Assembly (NCBI GenBank): GCA_018819515.1
Contig: JAHJPX010000010.1
Coordinates: 1 to 64,000, forward strand
Reading direction: 5' to 3'
DNA: 64,000 nt
Origin: Gammaproteobacteria bacterium
GTDB lineage: Bacteria > Pseudomonadota > Gammaproteobacteria > Burkholderiales > Rhodocyclaceae
Shown in pieces: positions 27,280 through 35,574 of this stretch (its first letter is position 1; every line of letters starts with the position of its first letter). The notes beneath the pieces were generated by a model that worked only from the letters and a program-made list of their open reading frames with translations, was not told where the DNA came from and ran no database searches. A program made the position numbers and the translations under genes.

Positions 27280-27882
27280 TCAGCGCGGTGCGCCGAAGTC
27301 CTGGGTCCAGTAGTCTCCGTAGGTCGATGACGCGTTGCTTGCGCATGCCGCGCCCAACTCCTGGTAGTGCGAATTCATGATGTTCGCGCAGTGACCGGCG
27401 CTGGCCAGCCAGCCGCTCATCACGGCATCGATGCCGCCGTATCCCGCGGCGATGTTCTCGCCCAGATACGAATACGCATAGCCCGCCGCGGTGACGCGCT
27501 GAGCGGCGGTTCGTCCGTCGAGGCTGGTATGGGAAAAGTAGTTGTTGTCCGCCATGTCGCGGGAATGGCCGGCCGCCGCCTGTGCCAGTTGTGCATTCCA
27601 GGCCAGCGGCGCGACGGCCGGGTAGTAATCGGCCCCGCAATAGCGCGCCGTTGCCCGTGCGGCGTTTACCGCGTCCAGCATGGCGGCGTCAAAACCGGAA
27701 ATGCCGCAGGCATCAACGGGAGGGCTCGGGAATGTCGTTCCTTCGCTGGACGAGGACGAACTGCTACCGCCCGACGACGTTCCGGGTGACGAAGTGTCGC
27801 CACTTCCGCTGCCGCCGCAGGCGGCGAGCGCCAGCAGGGCGGAAAGGAACAGCCAGGACGGTGGGCGAAGTTCGTATCTCAT
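27280..27882 (-). CDS. CAP/SCP-domain lipoprotein
   Basis: The 200-residue protein has a lipobox (LLALAACG). A Ser/Gly linker follows (residues ~30-50), then a CAP domain with NAARATARYCG, LAQAAAGHSRDMADNNYFSH and GENIAAGYGGIDAVMSGWLAS. GHCANIMNSHYQELGAACA completes the CAP signature. Family members are secreted and often of unknown function. I chose ATG 27882; GTG 27891 would add three residues. No operon partner is evident. Confidence 0.9.
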   Translation of the reverse strand: MRYELRPPSWLFLSALLALAACGGSGSGDTSSPGTSSGGSSSSSSSEGTTFPSPPVDACGISGFDAAMLDAVNAARATARYCGADYYPAVAPLAWNAQLAQAAAGHSRDMADNNYFSHTSLDGRTAAQRVTAAGYAYSYLGENIAAGYGGIDAVMSGWLASAGHCANIMNSHYQELGAACASNASSTYGDYWTQDFGAPR

Positions 27883-27964
27883 CGGCAACACTCGAAAGCG
27901 GCAGAGGCCGCAATTTATCCCGGCCCGACCGGTCGAAAATGCGTTGCCGATTCACGACGCCCCG

Positions 27965-27988
27965 GAAAGTCAGCCGTGGCGACACGCC
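27965..27988 (-). repeat. R1 dispersed hairpin repeat, copy 9
   Basis: Minus-strand reading GGCG-TGT-CGCC, then ACGG and CTGACTTTC (one T fewer). GTGGCG-ACA-CGCCAC forms a perfect 6-bp stem on the plus strand. It forms an inverted pair with copy 10, 37 bp away. Confidence 0.9.
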
Positions 27989-28025
27989 ACCCGGCAGCGG
28001 TTCGGGAGGAAATCCATCGACCCTC

Positions 28026-28049
28026 GGCGTCCCGCCACGGCTGACTTTC
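28026..28049 (+). repeat. R1 dispersed hairpin repeat, copy 10
   Basis: GGCG-TCC-CGCC, then ACGG and CTGACTTTC. It lies in the 3' gap of lldR, divergent from copy 9. The 241-bp gap (27883-28123) shows no gene. Confidence 0.9.
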
Positions 28050-28123
28050 GGGAAAGCGGGCGAGGGTGGGGAACGTTCTTTCGTTGCCCGCGCCGTACTG
28101 CGCTCGCGCGGGGCGGGCAGCGA

Positions 28124-28888
28124 TCAGGAGGCTGAATCGCCGAGGCGTCGCAACGCGGAGTGGCGGCGTTCCTCTTCCTTCGCCGTATCGGCCATGCTCT
28201 GACGGACGAAGTCGATGTGCTTTCGGGCGGCGCTCGCTGCCGCTTCGGGTTTGCGCTCTCGAATCGCCTGCCAGATGGCGTGATGCTGCGCCTGCAACTG
28301 TCCCCAGCGCTGCGGTCGCGCATAAAGATGCTCAAGGTTTCGCGAGATGTAGGAGTGGATTACGCGCAGCAGGCTCGAGGTCAGGTGGCCGATAAAGACG
28401 TTGTGCGCGGCTTCGGCGATCGCCTGGTGGAAGGCGACGTCGGTGTCGATGCAAGCCGTCAGGTCGTTGCTGGCGTAAACGGCATCCAGCGCCGCGACTG
28501 CCGCGTCGAGACGCTCGATGTCGGCATCGGTTGCGCGCTCGGCCGCTAGAGAAGCGGCCTGCGCCTCGAGCATCCGGCGAAATTCGAGCAGGTCGCTTTG
28601 CAGCATGGGATGCCCTTCTAGCATCTCCTGCCACGGGCCGACGAAGGGCGCCTCGAGGCGATCCGTGACGAAAGTTCCGCCGCCGTGGCGGGTGGTCAGC
28701 AAATCCTTGGAAACCAGCTTCTGGATTGCCTCGCGCAACGATGGGCGGGATACGCCCATCTCGACCGCAAGTTCGCGTTCCGCCGGCAGACGGTCGCCCG
28801 GCCGCAACGAGCCTTCGAGGATTCGCTTCTCCAGTTCGGCGGCGACGGCATCGGAGATGCGCGTAACGGTGGTTCGGCGTGGCAGCAT
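28124..28888 (-). CDS. lldR: FadR-type GntR regulator of the lactate locus
   Basis: The 254-residue protein has an N-terminal winged helix (AELEKRILEGSLRPGDRLP and SRPSLREAIQKL) and a C-terminal FCD effector domain with conserved His/Asp/Arg residues (FHQAIAEAAHN). It is divergent from the lldE-G-F operon. Two TNGTNNNACNA-type operators lie in the gap, one of them in its own leader, suggesting autorepression and control of the lld genes by lactate. I chose ATG 28888; the frame runs upstream without similarity. Confidence 0.85.
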   Translation of the reverse strand: MLPRRTTVTRISDAVAAELEKRILEGSLRPGDRLPAERELAVEMGVSRPSLREAIQKLVSKDLLTTRHGGGTFVTDRLEAPFVGPWQEMLEGHPMLQSDLLEFRRMLEAQAASLAAERATDADIERLDAAVAALDAVYASNDLTACIDTDVAFHQAIAEAAHNVFIGHLTSSLLRVIHSYISRNLEHLYARPQRWGQLQAQHHAIWQAIRERKPEAAASAARKHIDFVRQSMADTAKEEERRHSALRRLGDSAS

Positions 28889-28900
28889 TGCGATCAAAAG

Positions 28901-28911
28901 TGGTAAGACCA
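28901..28911 (-). promoter_or_regulatory. Putative LldR operator O1
   Basis: TGGT-AAG-ACCA fits the FadR-family consensus TNGTNNNACNA. It lies 12-23 bp before the lldR start, in its leader. Confidence 0.55.
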
Positions 28912-28997
28912 GTGCAATGTTAGGGGGATTGTTGGTACCGGTCAAGCATCAGGTCGTTGACAGCGGCCTATATGTCGAACTATAGTGATCCCACAAG

Positions 28998-29008
28998 TGG
29001 TATGACCA
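28998..29008 (+). promoter_or_regulatory. Putative LldR operator O2
   Basis: AGTGGT-ATG-ACCACT is a perfect inverted repeat with TGGT and ACCA at its core. It lies 36 bp before the lldE GTG start. Confidence 0.6.
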
Positions 29009-29043
29009 CTGAACCACGCATATCGACCGGAGGAGACAACGAC

Positions 29044-29859
29044 GTGGAGCATGATACCGCTGGCGCCCGGCGTTATCCGGCCAAGCCAGCCGACGTTTAT
29101 CTTTTCGCGACCTGCCTGATCGACCAGTTCGCGCCCGAGGCGGGAATGGACACCGTCCGGCTGCTGGAGCGGGAAGGCATCCGCGTACACTTTCCCGCCG
29201 ACCAAACCTGTTGCGGCCAGCCCGCCTACACGAGCGGCTATCCAGACGAAGCCCGCGCCGTGGCCGCGCGACAACTCGAACTCTTCCCGGAACCCTGGCC
29301 CGTCGTGGTGCCGTCGGGTTCCTGCGCGGCGATGATGCGGCACCACTATCCGAAGCTCTTCGCCGCCGACAAGGTGCATCTGGCGAAATCGGAGGAACTG
29401 GCTGAACGCATCTTCGAATTCACCGAGTTCCTCGTTCATGTCGTTCACTTCGATCGACCAGACCACGGCGCCGCCAGCACCGTGGCGCTGCATACCTCCT
29501 GCCACGCGCGGCGCGAGATGGGTTCCCACGCCAGCAGCGAAGCCCTGCTTGCCGGGCTCTCCCGGGTGAAGCTCGTGCGGCAGGAGCACGCGGAAGAATG
29601 TTGCGGTTTCGGCGGCACCTTTTCCGTTCGCCATCCGGCGATTTCCGAGGCCATGGTCACGGACAAGGTGCAGAGTCTTGTTGCCGCCGGTGCGGAGTGC
29701 GTCGTCAGTGCCGACAGCGGCTGCCTCTTCAACATCCTCGGCCGGGCGGACCACATGGATCGTGCCGCCGGTCGCGACTCCCCTTCGCTTCCTTGTGAGC
29801 ACATCGCCAACTTTCTGTGGCGTCGGACCGCGGAAACACTGAATGGAGAATCAGCATGA
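29044..29859 (+). CDS. lldE: L-lactate utilisation (Fe-S)-binding protein LldE
   Basis: The 271-residue protein has two CCG domains, each with a twin cysteine (TCCGQPAYTSGY and ECCGFGGTFSV). Together with LldF and LldG it forms the LutABC-type L-lactate dehydrogenase. I chose GTG 29044 because CCGGAGGAG ends 9 bp before it; the open frame upstream runs across operator O2 and is unlikely to be translated. The stop overlaps the next start (ATGA). Confidence 0.9.
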   Translation: MEHDTAGARRYPAKPADVYLFATCLIDQFAPEAGMDTVRLLEREGIRVHFPADQTCCGQPAYTSGYPDEARAVAARQLELFPEPWPVVVPSGSCAAMMRHHYPKLFAADKVHLAKSEELAERIFEFTEFLVHVVHFDRPDHGAASTVALHTSCHARREMGSHASSEALLAGLSRVKLVRQEHAEECCGFGGTFSVRHPAISEAMVTDKVQSLVAAGAECVVSADSGCLFNILGRADHMDRAAGRDSPSLPCEHIANFLWRRTAETLNGESA

Positions 29860-30233
29860 ACCACAGCGATTACTTCAAACTGCATCTTATCGGCAGCGAA
29901 CGCCGCAATTCTCATCCGCTCCCTGGCATCATCGACCACAACCCGGCCGTCGCATCGCGGGACCTGTCGGAACGGGAGGAGGACATTCTGTTGATGACCT
30001 CGCTCGGGTTGAGCAACAAGTACATCGCGCGGCGCATGGATGTCAGCGTACGCACAGTCGAGATCTGCCGCGCCAATCTGCGCAGCAAGCTTGGTACCGG
30101 AACCCTCAGGCGCATCGAGGCGATGCTGGAAATCATCATGCGCAGCAGCAGCCAGCGCGTCGCCGAACTGCTTGAGGTCGACGTCCAGACGATAGAAACC
30201 AAGCGCCTCGCCTTGCGCCAGTTGATGAACTGA
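29856..30233 (+). CDS. LuxR-type helix-turn-helix protein inside the lld operon
   Basis: The 125-residue protein has a LuxR/NarL-type HTH (LSEREEDILLMTSLGLSNKY and RRMDVSVRTVEICRANLRSK, residues ~30-90). It has no receiver or ligand-binding domain. ATG 29856 overlaps the lldE stop and follows GGAGAATCAGC. Its C-terminal part (VAELLEVDVQTIETKRLAL) is an extra helical segment of unknown use. Transcription-factor genes are not a usual member of lldEFG operons, so it may give an extra level of control. Confidence 0.8.
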   Translation: MNHSDYFKLHLIGSERRNSHPLPGIIDHNPAVASRDLSEREEDILLMTSLGLSNKYIARRMDVSVRTVEICRANLRSKLGTGTLRRIEAMLEIIMRSSSQRVAELLEVDVQTIETKRLALRQLMN

Positions 30234-30237
30234 GCCG

Positions 30238-30921
30238 GTGACGAACGCACGCGCCAACATCCTGCGCCGGCTTCGCGATGGCGCGGACGTCGCCGCTCCT
30301 CCGGCCGCACCGGATGTCGGCGCCTACTATCGGCAGCATCGGATCCATCAGGATCCGGCGGCTCGCCTGACATGCTTTCGCGCCGCGATGGAGGCCGCCC
30401 ATGCGGAGGTGCACGACACGGACGCAGACAGTTGGCCGACGCTGATCCACCGGATCGCCGCTGCAAAGGGCGTCCGCAGTCTGCTCGTCGGTGCCGGGAC
30501 GCGCGAATCGGCACGCCTTGTCGATGCGCCTGCCGATGACTCGCTGCTCGTCGTGCCCTATGCGCACACGGTCGATACCTGGCGCGACGGCCTGTTCTGC
30601 GACATCGACGCCGGCCTGTCGCGCGCCCGCAGCGCCATCGCCGCCACGGGAAGCCTCGTGTTGTGGACCGGTCCGGACGAGCCGCGCCTGCTGTCGCTGG
30701 TGCCTCCCATCCACTTCGTCCTGCTCGACGCGCGCTGCATTCATGCCGATCTGCACGAGGCCATGATGGCCGAGCGCTGGAGCGACGGCCTGCCAACCAA
30801 TGTCGTGGTGGTATCCGGGCCGTCGAAAACCGCCGACATCCAGCAGACCCTGGCCTATGGCGCGCACGGTCCGCGCGAGCTTGTCGTGCTGCTGGTCCAC
30901 GGGACGGAAGCAGCCACATGA
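30238..30921 (+). CDS. lldG: L-lactate utilisation protein LldG (LUD domain)
   Basis: The 227-residue protein with an LUD domain (ARSAIAATGSLVLWTGPDEP and LSLVPPIHFVLLDA) is the third subunit of the LutABC/LldEFG complex. GTG 30238 is 4 bp after the HTH gene stop. Its own stop overlaps lldF by ATGA at 30918-30921. Confidence 0.88.
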   Translation: MTNARANILRRLRDGADVAAPPAAPDVGAYYRQHRIHQDPAARLTCFRAAMEAAHAEVHDTDADSWPTLIHRIAAAKGVRSLLVGAGTRESARLVDAPADDSLLVVPYAHTVDTWRDGLFCDIDAGLSRARSAIAATGSLVLWTGPDEPRLLSLVPPIHFVLLDARCIHADLHEAMMAERWSDGLPTNVVVVSGPSKTADIQQTLAYGAHGPRELVVLLVHGTEAAT

Positions 30922-32375
30922 GCCACCCCATCCAGCTCCACCCGAGCGCCGATTTCATCGCCCGTACGCGGGCCGCAACGGCAGACAAAGATCTGCGCAA
31001 GGGATTCCGCGGCGCAATGGACTTCCTCCAGGCCAAGCGCGCCGCCCAGTTTCCGGACCCGGTGGAACTGGAAACGCTGCGCGATCTTGGCGCCGCCATC
31101 CGCCGCCACAGCCTGGCCTGCCTGCCGGATCTGCTCGAACAGCTCGAAGGCAGGCTCACCGCCAACGGCATCCAGGTACATTGGGCCGAAACGCCCGACG
31201 AAGCCAACGCGATCGTGCTCGACATCGTCCGACGCCGGCAGGCGAAGTCCGTGATCAAGGGCAAGTCCATGGTCAGCGAGGAAGTGGCGATGAACCACGT
31301 GCTCGAAGCCGCGGGCCTCGAGGTGCTCGAATCCGACATGGGCGAATACATCGTCCAGTTGGCCGGCGAAGCGCCGTCCCACATCATCATGCCGGCGATC
31401 CACAAGAGCAAACAGCAGATTGCTGCGCTCTTCGCTGCCAAACTGCCGGGAGTCGCCTACACGGAAGACGTGGATGAACTGATCCGCATCGGCCGCGATG
31501 TGCTGCGCAGGAAGTTCGCTGCGGCCGACATCGGACTCTCGGGCGTGAACTTCGCGGTGGCCGAAACCGGCACCCTGTTCCTCGTCGAGAACGAGGGCAA
31601 CGGCCGCATGTGCACGACGGTGCCGAAAGTGCATGTCGCCATCACCGGCATCGAGAAGGTGGTGGCGAAACTCGAACACGTCGCGGTGCTCAATACCCTG
31701 CTGCCGCGTTCGGCCACCGGCCAGGCGGTGGAGACCTACCAGAATTTCATCAGTGGCCCGCGCAAGCCCGACGAGTTGGACGGGCCCGAGGAGGTTCATC
31801 TCATCCTGCTGGACAACGGCCGCACCCAGGCCTATGCGGACCGGGAATTTCGGGCGACGTTGCAATGCATCCGCTGCGGCGCCTGCATGAACCACTGCCC
31901 GGTCTATGCCCGCATCGGCGGCCACGCCTACGGTACCACCTACCCCGGCCCGATCGGGGCGATCATTTCGCCGCATCTGCTCGGTATCGGCGCCACGCAC
32001 GCGCTGGCCACCGCCTCCACGCTTTGCGGCGCCTGCGCGGAAGTTTGCCCGGTTCGCATTCCCATTCCCCAGTTGCTCATTCGCCTGCGCAACGAAGCGC
32101 AGGCGGATTCAGCGCATGCCTCGGCGCTGCGCGGCGCCGGAGAATCCCACAGCGTGCTGGGCAGCCTGATCTTCCGCGCCTGGGCGCTGCTGTACGCGCA
32201 CCCGGCGTTCTACCGGATGGCCACCTGGCTGATGAGCCGCTTGCGCGTTCTCGCACCGGCCCGTCAGGGCGCCTGGACCCAGATGCGCACGCCGCTGATT
32301 CCGGCACGCCGACGATTGCGGGACCTGCTCAGGGAACCCCGCCGGGATGCTGCCCGCGATTCCACAGTCGCCTAG
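30918..32375 (+). CDS. lldF: L-lactate utilisation iron-sulfur protein LldF
   Basis: The 485-residue protein has an LUD domain in the N-terminal two thirds (VVAKLEHVAVLNTLLPRSAT). Two 4Fe-4S ferredoxin motifs follow, CIRCGACMNHCPVY and CGACAEVCPVRIPIP. The C-terminal tail has the typical hydrophobic and basic ending. It passes electrons from lactate oxidation. ATG 30918 is set by the overlap with lldG. An inverted repeat after the stop could end the operon. Confidence 0.93.
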   Translation: MSHPIQLHPSADFIARTRAATADKDLRKGFRGAMDFLQAKRAAQFPDPVELETLRDLGAAIRRHSLACLPDLLEQLEGRLTANGIQVHWAETPDEANAIVLDIVRRRQAKSVIKGKSMVSEEVAMNHVLEAAGLEVLESDMGEYIVQLAGEAPSHIIMPAIHKSKQQIAALFAAKLPGVAYTEDVDELIRIGRDVLRRKFAAADIGLSGVNFAVAETGTLFLVENEGNGRMCTTVPKVHVAITGIEKVVAKLEHVAVLNTLLPRSATGQAVETYQNFISGPRKPDELDGPEEVHLILLDNGRTQAYADREFRATLQCIRCGACMNHCPVYARIGGHAYGTTYPGPIGAIISPHLLGIGATHALATASTLCGACAEVCPVRIPIPQLLIRLRNEAQADSAHASALRGAGESHSVLGSLIFRAWALLYAHPAFYRMATWLMSRLRVLAPARQGAWTQMRTPLIPARRRLRDLLREPRRDAARDSTVA

Positions 32376-32388
32376 AATGCTGCGGACC

Positions 32389-32412
32389 GGCCGGCCCGCT
32401 GTCGGGCCGGCC
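32389..32412 (+). terminator. Strong inverted repeat after lldF
   Basis: GGCCGGCCCG, loop CTGT, CGGGCCGGCC form a perfect 10-bp stem 14 bp after the lldF stop. No run of T follows, so it may be an RNA-stabilising hairpin rather than a classic intrinsic terminator. Confidence 0.5.
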
Positions 32413-32437
32413 GAACGAGTCCACGGAGATTGCCCGG

Positions 32438-33157
32438 ATGACAGTGCTCGTCTTCAACGATGATCCCTATGCCCGTTCGACGACGGCGAACGTGGTTCGC
32501 TGCGCTGACAACGCGCTGGTTTTCGACCGGACGGTTTTCTATCCGCTGGGCGGCGGGCAGGCCGGCGACACGGGCGTCGTCGAGCGCGCGAACGGCGAGC
32601 GGATCGCGGTACTCGATACGCGGCGCGACCGGGAAACCGGCGAGGTGCTGCATCTGGTCGAGGCGGTTCCCGGCGATGTCGCCGTCGGCGAGCCGGTCGT
32701 CCTCCACCTCGATTGGGAGCGGCGCTACACCCTGATGCGTTTTCATACGGCGCTGCACCTGATGTCCTCCGTCGTCGGCGCGCCGATCAGCGGCTGCAAC
32801 ATCGCGCCGGACAAGGCGCGCATCGATTTCGACATCGACATGAGCCTGCTGGACGCCGGGACCATCGAGCGCGAGGTCAACCAGCGGATCGACCTCGGCG
32901 TCGCCACCGAAGTGCGCTGGATCACCGACGAGGAACTGGACGCACAACCCGAGCTGGTCAAGACCATGAGCGTGCAGCCGCCGCGCGGGACGGGCAGGGT
33001 GCGCGTGGTGGAAATCCCCGGCGTGGATTTGCAGCCCTGCGGCGGCACCCATGTTCGCAACATCGGCGAAATCGGCCCCATCCGCGTGGTGCGCATCCGC
33101 AGCGAAGGCAAGAAGAACAAGCGGGTCGAAATCGTCTTCGCCGACTGCACCGTCTGA
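32438..33157 (+). CDS. alaX: Alanyl-tRNA editing protein (AlaX-like)
   Basis: The 239-residue free-standing editing domain is homologous to the editing half of AlaRS; it removes serine or glycine from mischarged tRNA-Ala. Zinc ligands are seen in RFHTALHLMSSVV (HxxxH) and QPCGGTHVRNIGEIG (C and H). The N-terminal part YPLGGGQAGDTG is also conserved. ATG 32438 follows CACGGAGATTGCCCGG. It is a single gene between the lld operon and the R1 copy at 33167. Confidence 0.92.
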   Translation: MTVLVFNDDPYARSTTANVVRCADNALVFDRTVFYPLGGGQAGDTGVVERANGERIAVLDTRRDRETGEVLHLVEAVPGDVAVGEPVVLHLDWERRYTLMRFHTALHLMSSVVGAPISGCNIAPDKARIDFDIDMSLLDAGTIEREVNQRIDLGVATEVRWITDEELDAQPELVKTMSVQPPRGTGRVRVVEIPGVDLQPCGGTHVRNIGEIGPIRVVRIRSEGKKNKRVEIVFADCTV

Positions 33158-33166
33158 GCAGTTCGC

Positions 33167-33190
33167 GAAAGTCAGCCGTGGCGGCACGGC
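33167..33190 (-). repeat. R1 dispersed hairpin repeat, copy 11
   Basis: On the plus strand GAAAGTCAGCCGTGGCGGCA and CGGC. It begins 10 bp after the alaX stop. The stem end is CGGC instead of CGCC, so it is degenerate there. Confidence 0.8.
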
Positions 33191-33308
33191 TCGCCTGACG
33201 CCAGACCACGACGCTTTGCCGGTGTCGAACCCTGGGCGCACCATGCGCGCATCGATCGAGAGAGGGCGGCGCTGGATGAACGCCGATTACGGAGGGGTCG
33301 TGAATTCA

Positions 33309-34787
33309 ATGAAACGATTGGCCTGCATTGCATCCGGAGTGATCCTGTTATTGGTACTGGCAAGTTGTGGAGGCGGGGGAGGTGGGGCCATCTCATCCGA
33401 CCCGGCCGATACATCGGGCACGCCTCCCACGGGAGATACCTATCCTGCGCAAATTGACCGGACGGAGGTGACGCAAACCGGCAATGTTTTTTATGTCGAT
33501 CCTGCGACGGGAGCCATCGGCAATTCAGGCAGCTCTTCATCTCCCTGGAATACGCTTCAGGCCGTGATTGCGGCCAATAAAATCGAATCGCAAGAGCCCG
33601 TGTCCCTTCCCTACACCGAAGGTGCGGCGCTGAAGGCGAAAAATGCCGGTGCGCCGGTTCGGGCCGGGGACACGCTTGTCTTGAGAGCAGGGCACCATGG
33701 CAGTGTTGATATCCTGCGATACTTCAACGCGCAACATATCAACGTCATTGCCGAACCGGGTGCGACGGTATCGAAGCTTCAAGTTACGGGCGCAAGCAAA
33801 TGGCGCTTCAAGGGATTGACCGTGCGGCCGGATGCGGGCAACACATCGCAATATGCCCTGGTCTTTCTGGAATCGCACAGTTGGTCCGGGCCCACGTCCG
33901 ATATCACCATCGACGACTTCAATATTTACACGGTGGAAAACGCAGCCGTTTCCTGGTCAACCACCGATGGAACCGACTGGAATACGAAATCCTGCAACGG
34001 TATAGCCGCGTTCGGAAACAACATGACGTTGAGAAGGAACACTCTGAAGAATGTCAATTTCGGCATTACCGTGCAGGGAAACTACGCGCTCGTATCGGGG
34101 AATACGGTCGAGAATTTCGCGGGCGACGGGATGCGCGGTTTGGGAAACGACATGTTTTTCGAATACAACCTGGTGAAAAATCTTTATGTCGTCAACGACA
34201 ATCATCCCGATGGTTTTCAATCCTGGTCAATCAACGACGACCCGCCGCGCGAGCGGGTGGTCTTGCGCGGCAATACCTTCATCAACTACACGGACCCGAA
34301 TCAGCCTTTCCGCGGATCGCTTCAGGGCATCGGCTGCTTTGACGGCCCCTATGTGGATTGGATTGTGGAAAACAATGTCGTGATCACGGATCACTGGCAC
34401 GGCATATCGCTTTATGGCGCAAGGAACAGCCGCATTGTGAACAATACGGTGATCGATCTCAACGCTGTGAGCCCGGGGCCGCCCTGGATTGGTTTTTTCA
34501 ATCATAAAGACGGAACGCCTAGTTCCAACTGCGTCATCCGCAACAACATCGCGCATACGATTACGGCAGGAGAAGGTTCCGTTGCGGATCACAATTACCT
34601 GATCCCTTCCGACAGCGCCTACTCGACGCTTTTTGTCGATCACCAGAACTTCAATTTGCACCTCAAGGCCGGCGCGCCTGCGATTGATGCGGGAAGTGCA
34701 TCGCTCGCACCCGTCATTGACAAGGACGGACACGCAAGGCCGCAGGGAAGCGCCGTGGATATCGGGGCCTATGAGTATTCTCCGTGA
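33309..34787 (+). CDS. Right-handed beta-helix lipoprotein
   Basis: The protein has 492 residues from ATG 33309; GTG 33300, with GGAGG just before it, is an alternative. The lipobox is LLVLASCG, followed by a glycine run. FYVDPATGAIGNSGSSSSPW is the usual N-cap of secreted parallel beta-helix proteins. Repeated turns such as LRRNTLKNVNFGITVQGN and SRIVNNTVIDLNA follow. It resembles pectate-lyase-like or alginate-epimerase-like surface proteins, but no catalytic residues are firm. The GC content looks lower than that of its neighbours, hinting at transfer. Confidence 0.82.
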   Translation: MKRLACIASGVILLLVLASCGGGGGGAISSDPADTSGTPPTGDTYPAQIDRTEVTQTGNVFYVDPATGAIGNSGSSSSPWNTLQAVIAANKIESQEPVSLPYTEGAALKAKNAGAPVRAGDTLVLRAGHHGSVDILRYFNAQHINVIAEPGATVSKLQVTGASKWRFKGLTVRPDAGNTSQYALVFLESHSWSGPTSDITIDDFNIYTVENAAVSWSTTDGTDWNTKSCNGIAAFGNNMTLRRNTLKNVNFGITVQGNYALVSGNTVENFAGDGMRGLGNDMFFEYNLVKNLYVVNDNHPDGFQSWSINDDPPRERVVLRGNTFINYTDPNQPFRGSLQGIGCFDGPYVDWIVENNVVITDHWHGISLYGARNSRIVNNTVIDLNAVSPGPPWIGFFNHKDGTPSSNCVIRNNIAHTITAGEGSVADHNYLIPSDSAYSTLFVDHQNFNLHLKAGAPAIDAGSASLAPVIDKDGHARPQGSAVDIGAYEYSP

Positions 34788-34836
34788 TGCAGAATCGCCC
34801 CGGCTTCAGTAAGCCTCCTGATCGCATGGCGCCAAC

Positions 34837-35334
34837 ATGAACGATTCGACACCGTGCCAACTCGCGAACGGCTTCAGCCTGCGGGAAAAGCTCTACGCGC
34901 AAATCACCTTCTTCACGATGGCGATCGTCGGCATCATCGGCATCGCGCGTGCCGACTGGCCCTGGCTCCTGCCGTATCTGGTCGTCTTCGGATACGGCGT
35001 CCCGGGAATCGTCATGCGGCACCTGACCTGCCCGCGCTGTCCACATCTGTTCGAACATGGCGATTGCCTGCAATTCCCGCCCAGGTGGACGCTGTGGCTG
35101 GTCACGCGGCGCAAGGCGACGCCCTTCAGTGCCGGCGAGCGCTGGCTGTTCCACCTGATATTCGTGTTGCTGCCGATCTATCCGCTCTACTGGCTGCGCG
35201 CGCAGCCACTCCTGCTGGCCGTCTTCGTCGCCGCCGCGGCCATGTGGTATCTCGGGCAATGGCTCTACTACTGCAAGCGCTGCCGGGTCAAAGCCTGCCC
35301 CTACAATCGGGTGCGTTTCGTCGCCTCGAAGTAA
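34837..35334 (+). CDS. Small polytopic membrane protein, unknown
   Basis: The 165-residue protein has about four hydrophobic helices (ITFFTMAIVGIIGIA, LVVFGYGVPGIVM, LIFVLLPIYPLYWL and LLAVFVAAAAMWYLGQWLYY). It has cysteine pairs in LTCPRCPHLFEHGDC and YYCKRCRVKACPY that could bind metal. I recognise no family. It is on the same strand as the beta-helix gene, with a 49-bp gap. Confidence 0.75.
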   Translation: MNDSTPCQLANGFSLREKLYAQITFFTMAIVGIIGIARADWPWLLPYLVVFGYGVPGIVMRHLTCPRCPHLFEHGDCLQFPPRWTLWLVTRRKATPFSAGERWLFHLIFVLLPIYPLYWLRAQPLLLAVFVAAAAMWYLGQWLYYCKRCRVKACPYNRVRFVASK

Positions 35335-35372
35335 CAGAGGCCGCTACCGCGCGAGCGGTTTGGTCTCTGCTC

Positions 35373-35397
35373 GAAAAGTCAGCCGTGGCGGTACGCC
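35373..35397 (-). repeat. R1 dispersed hairpin repeat, copy 12
   Basis: Perfect consensus on the minus strand: GGCG-TAC-CGCC, then ACGG and CTGACTTTTC. Six bases on each side (GTGGCG, CGCCAC) pair around GTA. The gap 35335-35574 holds this repeat and a possible remnant (next entry). Confidence 0.95.
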
Positions 35398-35450
35398 ACC
35401 CGAAGCCCGGCCCTTCGGCTCGAGCTCGCGGAAGAGGTCTTCGATGACGC
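35398..35450 (-). other. Remnant resembling the mfd 3' end, next to R1 copy 12
   Basis: The minus strand can be read as GVIEDLFRELEPKG, similar to AAVKDLFRKLKPKG of Mfd. About 40 bp immediately beyond the R1 repeat align without gaps to the mfd tail at 50104-50143 (roughly 77% identity by eye). It has no stop in the same place and stops upstream, so it is not a working gene. It could be a decayed copy or a chance resemblance. Confidence 0.35.
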
Positions 35451-35574
35451 CGGGACGATGCTTCGGCAATGCGCCGACGGTCCGCCTTTATTTTCATTTG
35501 ACCCGTTGTGGCCGTCATATCGGCCTATAGTGGCCGAGCACCGCGGATTTGTCGGTGCAGTCAAGGAGTACGCC

